DNA of 21,010 nt, from the NCBI GenBank assembly GCA_027058925.1, contig JALTAS010000029.1, positions 1 through 21,010 of the forward strand, read 5' to 3'. The stretch comes from Persephonella sp. Its GTDB lineage: Bacteria; Aquificota; Aquificia; Aquificales; Hydrogenothermaceae. The notes beneath the pieces were generated by a model. It did no database searches, was not told where the DNA came from, and was given only the letters and a program-made list of their open reading frames with translations. The translations under genes were made by a program, and so were the position numbers. Below, one piece after another: positions 8,108 through 15,383 of the stretch (positions are counted from its first letter, which is position 1; each line of letters starts with the position of its first letter).

Positions 8108-8718
8108 TAACCGTAGTTGATTACGGTATGGGAAATCTCAGAAGCGTCTCAAAAGCTCTTGAAAAGGTAGGTCTTGATGTAAAAGTATCATCTGATCCAA
8201 AAGATGTTGAAAATGCAAAAGGTATTGTTGTTCCGGGTGTTGGTGCTTTTGGGGATGCGATGCACAATCTTGAAAGGCTTGGTCTTCTCCAGCCTGTCTT
8301 AAGATCAATTCAGAAAGGAAAGCCTTACCTCGGCATATGTTTAGGCCTTCAGATACTGTTTGAGTATGGGTATGAATTTGGAGAGCATAAGGGACTTGGG
8401 ATATTAAAAGGTAAGGTTGTCAGGTTTGAAAATAAAGAGGGTTTTAAGGTTCCACATATGGGATGGAATCAGGTATGGATAAAACAGAAAGATGGGCTTT
8501 TTTCCGGTATAAAAGATGGTGAGTATTTTTATTTTGTCCATTCATTTTATGCTGTTCCATCAGAAAACAAAGACATAGCCTCAACAACAGATTACAGCAT
8601 TGATTTTTGCTCTGCTGTTCAGAAGGAAAATGTATGGGCTGTCCAGTTCCACCCTGAAAAAAGCCAGAAGGCAGGACTAAAACTTCTTGAAAACTTCAAA
8701 AAATTTGCCGAAAAATGA
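8104..8718 (+). CDS. hisH: Imidazole glycerol phosphate synthase glutaminase subunit HisH
   Basis: The protein has 204 residues, a class I glutamine amidotransferase that supplies ammonia to HisF in histidine synthesis. The nucleophile is Cys79 in Y-L-G-I-C-L-G, and the other triad residues are His183 and Glu185 in Q-F-H-P-E-K-S. The conserved 'HMGWNQV' segment that contacts HisF is at 118-124. It starts within the trpA stop (ATGA) and its own stop overlaps bioF the same way, so the three biosynthetic genes are translationally coupled. hisF is not in the window. Confidence 0.97.
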   Translation: MITVVDYGMGNLRSVSKALEKVGLDVKVSSDPKDVENAKGIVVPGVGAFGDAMHNLERLGLLQPVLRSIQKGKPYLGICLGLQILFEYGYEFGEHKGLGILKGKVVRFENKEGFKVPHMGWNQVWIKQKDGLFSGIKDGEYFYFVHSFYAVPSENKDIASTTDYSIDFCSAVQKENVWAVQFHPEKSQKAGLKLLENFKKFAEK

Positions 8719-9854
8719 GATTTTCAGAATATCTTAAAAATCAGTTAGAGAAGATAAAGCAGGCTGATCTTTATAGAGAAAGGATTATTCTGGATAAAGG
8801 GTTGATTGATTTTTCCTCAAATGATTATCTGGGGCTGAAAGACAATCCTGAAACCAAAGAGAAAGTTCTAAAAAAAATAGAAAAATTATCTTTAGGAAGC
8901 GGTGCTTCAGCTCTTGTTTCTGGATATTCACAGATCCAGAATGAACTTGAATGTCTAATATCTGAAATAAAAGAAACAGAAAGATCTCTTGTTGTTGGAA
9001 GTGGTTATCTTGCAAATACTGGCCTTATTCAGGCTGTAGCAACAGAGAAGGACACAATTTTTTCAGATCAGCTTAACCATGCATCAATAATAGATGGAAT
9101 AAGACTCTCAAAAGCAAAAAAGGAGATCTATAAACATAACGATCTGAATGATCTTGAGGATAAGCTAAAAAAAAACAGAGATAATGGTTTTAAGTTTATT
9201 GTCACAGACGGCGTTTTCAGTATGGAAGGGGATATTGCAGACATAGAGGGATTGAAAACCCTTTCAGACAGGTATAATGCCGTTTTGATAATAGATGATG
9301 CACATGGAACAGGAGTGTTGGGAGAAGGGAGAGGAACTGTTTTTCAGTTTGGTATAAAACCTGACGAGAATATAATTCAGGTTGGAACACTTTCAAAAGC
9401 AATTGGTAGCTATGGCGCTTTTATATCAGGCAGCGGCGATCTTATAGAGTATCTTATAAACAGAATGAGGACACAGATATTTTCAACAGCATTATCTCCT
9501 GTTCAGAACCTTATATCCCTTGAAAATATAACCATCATGTTAAGACAGCCTGAAAGAAGAAAAAAGGTTCTTGAGCTTTCAAGATACCTTTATGAAACCG
9601 CAAAAAAAAGCGGTATAGATATTAATTATTACGGAACGCCTATACTGACGATTATTGTCGGCAGTGAAAAAAAAGCCCTTTATATAAGAGATAAGCTCCT
9701 TGTAAATGGTATATTCCTTCAGGCTATAAGACCTCCAACAGTTCCTGAAGGAACATCAAGATTGAGGATAACAATCTCATACAAACATTCCGAAAATGAT
9801 ATAAATTTACTGGTAAAATCTTTAAAAAATATTTTGGAGAACTACCATGGGTAG
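8715..9854 (+). CDS. bioF: 8-amino-7-oxononanoate synthase (BioF)
   Basis: The protein has 379 residues, a PLP-dependent alpha-oxoamine synthase that joins pimeloyl thioester and alanine in biotin synthesis. The motifs are in order: 'FSSNDYLGL' (33-41), 'SGASALVSGY' (62-71), His122 in D-Q-L-N-H-A-S that stacks on PLP, D-D-A-H-G-T-G-V (194-201) with the PLP-pyridine Asp, and the Schiff-base Lys228 in V-G-T-L-S-K. Related enzymes (Kbl, HemA, SPT) share the fold. The length and the G-S-G-A-S-A-L-V-S-G-Y motif favour BioF. It overlaps hisH by 4 nt and the following small gene by 8 nt. The biotin ligase gene birA lies about 6.5 kb away on the other strand. Confidence 0.9.
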   Translation: MRFSEYLKNQLEKIKQADLYRERIILDKGLIDFSSNDYLGLKDNPETKEKVLKKIEKLSLGSGASALVSGYSQIQNELECLISEIKETERSLVVGSGYLANTGLIQAVATEKDTIFSDQLNHASIIDGIRLSKAKKEIYKHNDLNDLEDKLKKNRDNGFKFIVTDGVFSMEGDIADIEGLKTLSDRYNAVLIIDDAHGTGVLGEGRGTVFQFGIKPDENIIQVGTLSKAIGSYGAFISGSGDLIEYLINRMRTQIFSTALSPVQNLISLENITIMLRQPERRKKVLELSRYLYETAKKSGIDINYYGTPILTIIVGSEKKALYIRDKLLVNGIFLQAIRPPTVPEGTSRLRITISYKHSENDINLLVKSLKNILENYHG

Positions 9855-10083
9855 AGAGCTTATTGAGGAGTTTGAAAGTGAAAAAGGAATAAAGGTAACT
9901 TTAGAATATGATAACGAAAAAGAGATATACATAATGACAATACATAAAAATACTGGAAAAATAGTGTTTCAGGGATCAATGAAAGAGATACAACAGCAGG
10001 CTGAAAAATATTTTGTAAGGTCACTTAAAGATATAAAAAACAAGATGGAAATAGCACTTCTTGAGGATCTGTTTAATAGATAA
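9847..10083 (+). CDS. Small conserved-looking hypothetical protein
   Basis: The protein has 78 residues. The ATG lies within the end of bioF, with TTTGGAG nine bases upstream. The sequence is charged and predicted beta-beta-beta-alpha-alpha: an N-terminal sheet ('GIKVTLEYDNEKEIYIMTIHKN'-like pattern) followed by a long helix. There are no Cys or His clusters and no signal peptide. It is sandwiched between bioF and a dehydrogenase with tight spacing, so it is expressed with them. No function is recognised. Confidence 0.7.
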   Translation: MGRELIEEFESEKGIKVTLEYDNEKEIYIMTIHKNTGKIVFQGSMKEIQQQAEKYFVRSLKDIKNKMEIALLEDLFNR

Positions 10084-10093
10084 GGAGGAGGAT

Positions 10094-11059
10094 GTGAAGG
10101 TAGTTATTCTTGATGCAAAAACATTGGGAGATGATATACAGCTTGGTATTTTTGAGCAGTTTGGAGATCTTGAGATATACCCTACAACAGATCCTACTAA
10201 TCTTTTTGAGAGAATACAGGATGCAGACATCATAATAACAAACAAGGTCATTATAGATAGGGAAGCGATAAACTCAGCAAGAAACCTTAAGCTTATATGC
10301 GTTGCTGCAACAGGCTACAACAATGTTGATGTTGTGTATGCAAAAGAAAAAGGGATAGCTGTCACCAATGTTGCAGGATACTCAACAGAAAGCGTTGTTC
10401 AGACAACATTCGGGATGCTTTTTTACCTGCTAATGCATCTCAGGTACTACGATGATTATGTAAAATCAGGCGATTATGCTATGAGCGACATATTCACACA
10501 TCTTGGAAGACCTTTCTGGGAAATAAATGGAAAAAGATGGGGAATAATAGGACTTGGGAATATTGGAAGAAGGGTTGCACAGGTTGCAGAAAGCTTCGGC
10601 TGTGATGTTATTTATTACTCAACTTCAGGGGTGGAAAGGGAAGAAAGATATCCAAGATATCCTCTTGATGAGCTTTTAAAAACATCAGACATTGTGTCCA
10701 TACATGCCCCATTAAATGAAAAAACAAGAAACCTTATAACAATCAAAGAGCTTGGCATGATGAAAAAAAACGCTATTCTTCTTAATCTTGGAAGGGGTGG
10801 AATACTCAATGAGAAAGACCTTGCGGTTGCAATAGACTCTGATCTGATAGGGGGTGCAGGTCTTGATGTATTAGAAAAAGAACCTGTTGACCCTAAAAAT
10901 CCACTACTAAAAGTAAAGAATAAAGAAAAACTCCTTATAACCCCCCATATAGCATGGACAAGTGTTGAGGCAAGAAAAAGGCTTGTTAATGAGATAGCTG
11001 AAAATATAAGGGCATTTTTAAATGGGGCTGTTAGAAACAGAGTTGATCTTACAGTCTAA
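10094..11059 (+). CDS. D-2-hydroxyacid dehydrogenase (NAD-dependent)
   Basis: The protein has 321 residues from a GTG start at 10094. A longer frame begins at 10061, but AAGGAGGAGG (10082-10091) immediately precedes the GTG and the family N terminus (M-K-V-V-I-L-D) fits there. The Rossmann motif is G-L-G-N-I-G (153-158). The catalytic residues of the D-isomer-specific family are all present: Arg234 in G-R-G-G, Glu263 in E-K-E-P, and His285 in T-P-H-I-A. Likely activities are hydroxypyruvate/glyoxylate reductase (glycerate dehydrogenase) or D-lactate dehydrogenase; it lacks the ACT domain of long SerA proteins. Its stop codon overlaps the convergent phosphatase gene by 4 nt. Confidence 0.9.
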   Translation: MKVVILDAKTLGDDIQLGIFEQFGDLEIYPTTDPTNLFERIQDADIIITNKVIIDREAINSARNLKLICVAATGYNNVDVVYAKEKGIAVTNVAGYSTESVVQTTFGMLFYLLMHLRYYDDYVKSGDYAMSDIFTHLGRPFWEINGKRWGIIGLGNIGRRVAQVAESFGCDVIYYSTSGVEREERYPRYPLDELLKTSDIVSIHAPLNEKTRNLITIKELGMMKKNAILLNLGRGGILNEKDLAVAIDSDLIGGAGLDVLEKEPVDPKNPLLKVKNKEKLLITPHIAWTSVEARKRLVNEIAENIRAFLNGAVRNRVDLTV

Positions 11060-11802
11060 CAGGTTTTGACTAAAATAACAGAGTAATTATCAGACTTTAC
11101 CTTATTAAGTTCATCTATCAGTCTTTTGAAGTTTTTAAATGGATCAGGATAAAGAAGATAATGTATCTGAGAGTCTGGTATGTAGTCAGAAAGACCGTCA
11201 CTGCATATAAGATAGGCTTCCTCTTCACCAAGTCTGTCTTCCATGATATAAGGCTTTTTTCCTTCCTTCCAGTCAGGTGAAAATACATCGCCTATCCCAA
11301 ACTCAACTATGTATCTCTCAGGGTGGTGAAAAGCCTCCTGATAACTAATTATCCCCCTGTCAACAAGCGATTGAACATAACTGTGGTCGTGGGAAAGGTA
11401 TATCAGTTTTTCAGGTGTGTATTTGTAAACCCTGCTGTCACCTGCATTAAATATTATTCCGTCTGAACCGTTCATACATACACCAGCAATAGTTGTTCCA
11501 CTCCAAACAAAACCTGATGATTCAAACCTTTTCTGGATTTTAAATAGGGATCTGTAGATCCCATCTTTAGAAAAAGGCGAATCACACCTTTTCAGCATCC
11601 GGCAGACAAATTCTGATGCTTTTTCTCCTTCTGAGAGCCCGCCCAATCCATCGCAAACAGCAAAAACAGCAGAACTTTTATTGATTTTTTTACTTTTAGG
11701 ACAATCCATACGATCTTTCTGGAAGACATCTCCATCAATATATATACAGTCCTGCTGGTAATCTCTCAAGCCTTTATCCATACAAAAAAGAATCTGATAC
11801 AT
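11056..11802 (-). CDS. PP2C-family serine/threonine protein phosphatase
   Basis: The protein has 248 residues, a complete single-domain PPM/PP2C phosphatase without membrane segments. The motifs are: motif 1 with R-D-Y-Q-Q-D (13-18), metal-binding D-G-L-G-G (~51-55), S-G-T-T (~100) preceding the central strands, G-D-S-R (~121-124), 'ICSDGLSDYIP' with the third metal Asp, and a C-terminal S-D-N-Y-S. It would dephosphorylate Ser/Thr-phosphorylated proteins using Mn or Mg. No Ser/Thr kinase gene is visible next to it. It faces the dehydrogenase convergently and the small YjfB-like gene divergently, which leaves only 57 bp for both promoters. Confidence 0.92.
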   Translation of the reverse strand: MYQILFCMDKGLRDYQQDCIYIDGDVFQKDRMDCPKSKKINKSSAVFAVCDGLGGLSEGEKASEFVCRMLKRCDSPFSKDGIYRSLFKIQKRFESSGFVWSGTTIAGVCMNGSDGIIFNAGDSRVYKYTPEKLIYLSHDHSYVQSLVDRGIISYQEAFHHPERYIVEFGIGDVFSPDWKEGKKPYIMEDRLGEEEAYLICSDGLSDYIPDSQIHYLLYPDPFKNFKRLIDELNKVKSDNYSVILVKTC

Positions 11803-11859
11803 AATAAAACCTTGAAGAAGTTATTAATCTGTTTTAAATTTAAGGTGGAGGTAGTTAAA

Positions 11860-12036
11860 ATGAAAGTGGAAGATGTAGTTGGAGTTTCCGTTTATAAAAG
11901 TATGCTTGAGCTACAAAAACAGCTTGTTGATATGCTGATCCAGGGAAATCTTAAAACAGATCAGAACTCTGTGGAAGACATCCAGCAAAAACCCCAGAAT
12001 GTTATAGAGGGGAATAAGGTTTCAATATATGTTTGA
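11860..12036 (+). CDS. Small YjfB-like (putative motility) protein
   Basis: The protein has 58 residues from the ATG at 11860. The open frame extends to 11812, but AAGGTGGAGG (11843-11852) sits about 8 bases before this ATG. The central segment V-S-V-Y-K-S-M-L-E-L-Q-K-Q-L-V-D-M-L resembles the 'v-x-V-L-K-K-x-L-D-x-Q' helix of the YjfB family of putative motility proteins. Members are about 60 residues and are found near flagellar and c-di-GMP genes. That resemblance is weak and from memory. The stop overlaps the convergent GGDEF-EAL gene by 15 nt. No other flagellar gene is in the window. Confidence 0.6.
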   Translation: MKVEDVVGVSVYKSMLELQKQLVDMLIQGNLKTDQNSVEDIQQKPQNVIEGNKVSIYV

Positions 12037-14097
12037 GAATTTTTTTCCCAGTATATCTTCCACCTGCTGTGGAAGGGCAGGTTTACTGAAATAAAATCCC
12101 TGAAGATAATCGCATCCTAACTCTTGAAGAAAAAACACCTGAGATCTTTTTTCAACACCTTCTGCGATAGTTTTATAGCCAAAAGATTTTGAAAGATTAA
12201 TAATACTCATAACGAGGATATTATCACCTTTACTGATTGGAATATTTTTGATGAAAGATCTGTCAATCTTTATGTAAGAGACAGGCATCATCTTAAGATA
12301 GCTTAAAGAAGAGTAACCTGTTCCAAAATCATCTATTGATATTTCAATGCCTATATTATGAAGTTCATTCAAAACATTTATCACAGTATCAGGAAATTTC
12401 ATCGCCTCGCTTTCCGTAAGCTCAAACTTTATTTTATGTGGTTCAACACCGTATTTTTCCAGAATGTCTGTAACATTTTTTACAAATCCTTCATCAAGTA
12501 TCTGCTGGATATCAATATTTACAGAAACAGAAATTTTACTTATCCCTTTTTTCTCCCATATTTTTATCTGTCTGCATACTTCAGATAGAACCCAGAAACC
12601 CACATCCCTTATCATGCCTGTTTCTTCAAGAATAGGTACGAACTCAGACGGGGAAACCTCCCCTATATCTTTATTTTTCATTCTCAAGAGAGCTTCAACA
12701 GAGTCTACCCTGCCTGTTTTAAGGTTTACCACAGGCTGGTAAACAAGATAAAAATCTTCATTTTTCAGTGATTTTTTCAGAATGTCTGTGAGGAGTATCC
12801 TCCTTTCTTCCTTTATTCTCAACACCTCATCAAAAATAACAAAAAGCTTTTTACCTCTCTTTTTTCCATAATAAAGTGAGATATCACTTTCCTTCAGAAG
12901 ATCATAAAAATCTGTTTGACCGCTTTTTTTAATGGTAACACCTGCAGTAAGGGTTATATGAATTATCTGATCATCAATCTGTATGTTTCCTGATAGCTGC
13001 TTTATCCAGTTTTCCATCATTTTTTTTATTTCAGGCTCTACAGAACTCTGGAAAAAGACGATAAACTCATCACCCCCAAGCCTTCCTACAATTTTGCCAT
13101 CTGCTATTAACTTTAATCTTTTTGCAAATCTCTGAAGAAGAATATCACCTATATTATGACCAAATGTATCATTAACTTCTTTAAAATTATCAAGATCAAT
13201 GAAAATAAATACGCTCCACAGATCTTTATTCTGTTTAATAAGTTTTTCAACTTCCTTTTCAAGACCAAATCTGTTGAGAAGCCCTGTAAGATAGTCATAC
13301 TTTATGTACCTGTTCAGTCTGTCAATAAGATTGTTTATAACAGAGGCAATCAGAGAAAATTCGTCTCTGCCTTTCAGATCTATCTTTACATCAAGCTCTC
13401 CCCTTGAAATTCTGTTTACAGCTTTGATAATCGTTTCTATTCTTTCACCTACCATTTTGTTGAAGCCTACATAAACAAAAATAAAAACAAAAAACAGCAA
13501 ACCAAATTGGGTTATGATTTTTATAAGGATCTCTTTTTTGTACTTGTTCAAAATCTCATCCAGCCTGTAAGAAACAAAAAGAAATCCTATATCTGACGGT
13601 CTAATATTTTTACTTTTGTATGAAAAAAGAACAGGAGAAATAGCGATTATCTTTTTTTCATCCATTATTTTACAGAAGATTCCTGTCTTTCTGCCAAATC
13701 CATTTATAACCTTCAGCATATATTTATAAGAATCTGGGATTACATCCTTTACTGGATCTAAAAAATTTTCACCTATATACTTTCTTTTTGATGAAAGTAT
13801 AACCTCTTTAGATGGGGAAGAAATAAATATAAGGTCTATATAAGGATCTGATGATATGTTGATCAGCTTCCTTTCTAAAAATTCTAAATTTTTTCTTTCT
13901 TTTAGATACTCAACTTCCTCCTGGAACGAAGCGGTCAGACGGCATATTTCCCTTAATTTTTCCTTTTTAATTTTCTTATTACTTTCAGATATTTCATAAT
14001 AGCCAAAAAATATTCCTGCAAAAGCAAAAACAACTATTACAAAAATAGGGAATATCACTCTTATTGGAAAAATTAAAAGCAGTCTATCCAAAAACAT
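12022..14097 (-). CDS. Membrane GGDEF-EAL protein (c-di-GMP synthase/phosphodiesterase)
   Basis: The protein has 691 residues. A first membrane helix (~8-33), a periplasmic sensor region (~34-188), a second helix (~190-212), a HAMP linker (~213-265), GGDEF and EAL domains follow in order. The cyclase motif G-G-D-E-F (341-345) is intact. The RxxD product-inhibition site is missing, because A-D-G-K stands in its place. The EAL domain looks active: E-A-L (468-470), N527, E-L-T-E (559-562), D-D-F-G-T-G-Y-S-S-L (589-598), K-I-D (610-612), A-E-G-V-E (645-649) and Q-G-F-Y-F-S-K-P. The start is three bases after the stop of the binding-protein gene, so both are made together and the binding protein is a probable ligand-bearing partner of the periplasmic domain. 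Which activity dominates cannot be told. Confidence 0.95.
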   Translation of the reverse strand: MFLDRLLLIFPIRVIFPIFVIVVFAFAGIFFGYYEISESNKKIKKEKLREICRLTASFQEEVEYLKERKNLEFLERKLINISSDPYIDLIFISSPSKEVILSSKRKYIGENFLDPVKDVIPDSYKYMLKVINGFGRKTGIFCKIMDEKKIIAISPVLFSYKSKNIRPSDIGFLFVSYRLDEILNKYKKEILIKIITQFGLLFFVFIFVYVGFNKMVGERIETIIKAVNRISRGELDVKIDLKGRDEFSLIASVINNLIDRLNRYIKYDYLTGLLNRFGLEKEVEKLIKQNKDLWSVFIFIDLDNFKEVNDTFGHNIGDILLQRFAKRLKLIADGKIVGRLGGDEFIVFFQSSVEPEIKKMMENWIKQLSGNIQIDDQIIHITLTAGVTIKKSGQTDFYDLLKESDISLYYGKKRGKKLFVIFDEVLRIKEERRILLTDILKKSLKNEDFYLVYQPVVNLKTGRVDSVEALLRMKNKDIGEVSPSEFVPILEETGMIRDVGFWVLSEVCRQIKIWEKKGISKISVSVNIDIQQILDEGFVKNVTDILEKYGVEPHKIKFELTESEAMKFPDTVINVLNELHNIGIEISIDDFGTGYSSLSYLKMMPVSYIKIDRSFIKNIPISKGDNILVMSIINLSKSFGYKTIAEGVEKRSQVFFLQELGCDYLQGFYFSKPALPQQVEDILGKKFSNIY

Positions 14098-14100
14098 ATC

Positions 14101-15048
14101 TCATCTGCCTGCTGGAAAACTGTTATAAAACATCCCTTTTATATCTACTTTTTCTGAGGATAGAATTTCCTTTTCTCTCATAATCTTTAATAGCTTTAAA
14201 GCAACCTTTTTCAGTTTCGGATCAGATCCGTATAAAAGTTCAGCATTCATTTTTCTATCAGGGATTATCATACCGCCGTAAGCTTTTTCAAGCTCCTTTA
14301 GGCTTACATGCTCTCTTTTTGTTATGACCTTATAGGCTTCTTTTTTATGTTTTTTCATGTAATCAATAGCCCTGAACCATCCTGTTATAAGACCTTTAAC
14401 AACATCAGGATTTTCCTGAAGGTATTTCCTTTCAACAACAAGAACATCAACTATCTCCCCCGGTATCTGGGAACTGTCAAATATTACTTTTCCTCCCACA
14501 GAGATCAATTTACTTTTTACAGGTTCAAATGTAACAACAGCATCTATTTTTCCTTTATTGAACCATTTATAATGCTCATCCACTTCAAGAGGTACAATTT
14601 TTACCTCACTTACTGAAAGGCCCGCTCTTTCCAGAGCTCTTGTAAGAACATACGCTCCAAGAGCTGTATTTTCAACACCTATCTTTTTTCCTTTCAGATC
14701 CTTAACAGAGTTTATTCCTTTTCTTGCAATTATAACATCTGCACCGTTTGATATATCCATAACAAGAACTATCACAGGATCAAAGCCGTAATTTTTCAAA
14801 AGAAGGGTTTCATCAAGAGTAAGTGCAGCACCGTTTATCATTTTATTTCTGTAAGCTCTTAAAACCTGTGATGTGGATGAATACTCAACAAGATGAACTG
14901 GAATATTTTTGAGATAACCCAGCTCTCTTGCCAGATATAGAGGCTCATATCCAGGCCAGACATTAGTTCCTATTTTTAAATAACTCTTATCCTCAAAAAA
15001 ACAGGAGATTGAAAAATATAAAAAGAAAAATAAATAAATCCTTTTCAT
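14101..15048 (-). CDS. NitT/TauT-type periplasmic substrate-binding lipoprotein
   Basis: The protein has 315 residues. The N terminus is a short signal peptide ending in F-S-I-S-C (Cys at residue 16), a plausible though not perfect lipobox. The mature part follows the NMT1/SsuA/TauA pattern: 'IGTNVWPGYEPLYLARELGYL', 'VEYSSTSQVLRAYRNKMINGAALTLDE', 'DLKGKKIGVE' and 'WFNKGKIDAVVTFEPV'. Such proteins bind small compounds (nitrate, sulfonates, pyrimidine precursors) for ABC uptake. No permease or ATPase gene is nearby. The gene starts within the previous stop (4-nt overlap) and ends three bases before the GGDEF-EAL gene. I infer a sensory rather than transport role, as in the NspS-MbaA pair of Vibrio. 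Confidence 0.9.
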   Translation of the reverse strand: MKRIYLFFFLYFSISCFFEDKSYLKIGTNVWPGYEPLYLARELGYLKNIPVHLVEYSSTSQVLRAYRNKMINGAALTLDETLLLKNYGFDPVIVLVMDISNGADVIIARKGINSVKDLKGKKIGVENTALGAYVLTRALERAGLSVSEVKIVPLEVDEHYKWFNKGKIDAVVTFEPVKSKLISVGGKVIFDSSQIPGEIVDVLVVERKYLQENPDVVKGLITGWFRAIDYMKKHKKEAYKVITKREHVSLKELEKAYGGMIIPDRKMNAELLYGSDPKLKKVALKLLKIMREKEILSSEKVDIKGMFYNSFPAGR

Positions 15049-15383
15049 CTTTTTAAGGCTTTTAAAATTATCCCGAGTCTGTTTTTCATCTTATCCTGTT
15101 CTTTTTCTTCTTTGAAAAAATCAAGTATGTCCTGAGGATCTATTTTTATACTGTTTATACTCTGACCTTTAATTTTTTCAGCTACCAGATCTGCCAGAGC
15201 CATAAGTTTTTTACACCTTTTTGATGATAAAAACTTTGCATCTGATATTTTGCCGTTGCTCTTCTTTACATAAAACTCAACCCTGTGAGCTCCTTCCTTT
15301 GCAGATCCAAACATTTCATACCCTTCAGGCTCTTTTTCTACAAAATTCTTTAAACCCTTTTTGTGATATTCAGAGACTTTCAT
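15045..15383 (-). CDS. IscU/NifU N-terminal-domain-like protein
   Basis: The protein has 112 residues. The middle, G-K-I-S-D-A-K-F (44-51) then S-K-R-C-K-K-L-M-A-L-A-D-L-V-A-E-K-I-K-G (54-73), resembles 'G-x-I-x-D-(A/V)-x-F...G-C-x-x-x-x-A-x-x-(S/D)-x-(V/A)-x-x-x-(I/V)-x-G' of IscU/NifU-N Fe-S scaffold proteins. The C-terminal 'MKNRLGIILKALK' resembles the last helix of that fold. True scaffolds have three Cys; here only Cys57 is present, so classical cluster assembly is unlikely. Both ends overlap neighbours by 4 nt (birA before, the binding protein after), so it is firmly in the operon. Its role there is unknown; a sulfur, metal or accessory function is possible. Confidence 0.75.
   Translation of the reverse strand: MKVSEYHKKGLKNFVEKEPEGYEMFGSAKEGAHRVEFYVKKSNGKISDAKFLSSKRCKKLMALADLVAEKIKGQSINSIKIDPQDILDFFKEEKEQDKMKNRLGIILKALKR

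Noticed and set aside
14101..15048. Complete ABC uptake system for nitrate or taurine
   Set aside because: Only the binding protein is present; no permease or ATPase gene occurs within the window on either side.
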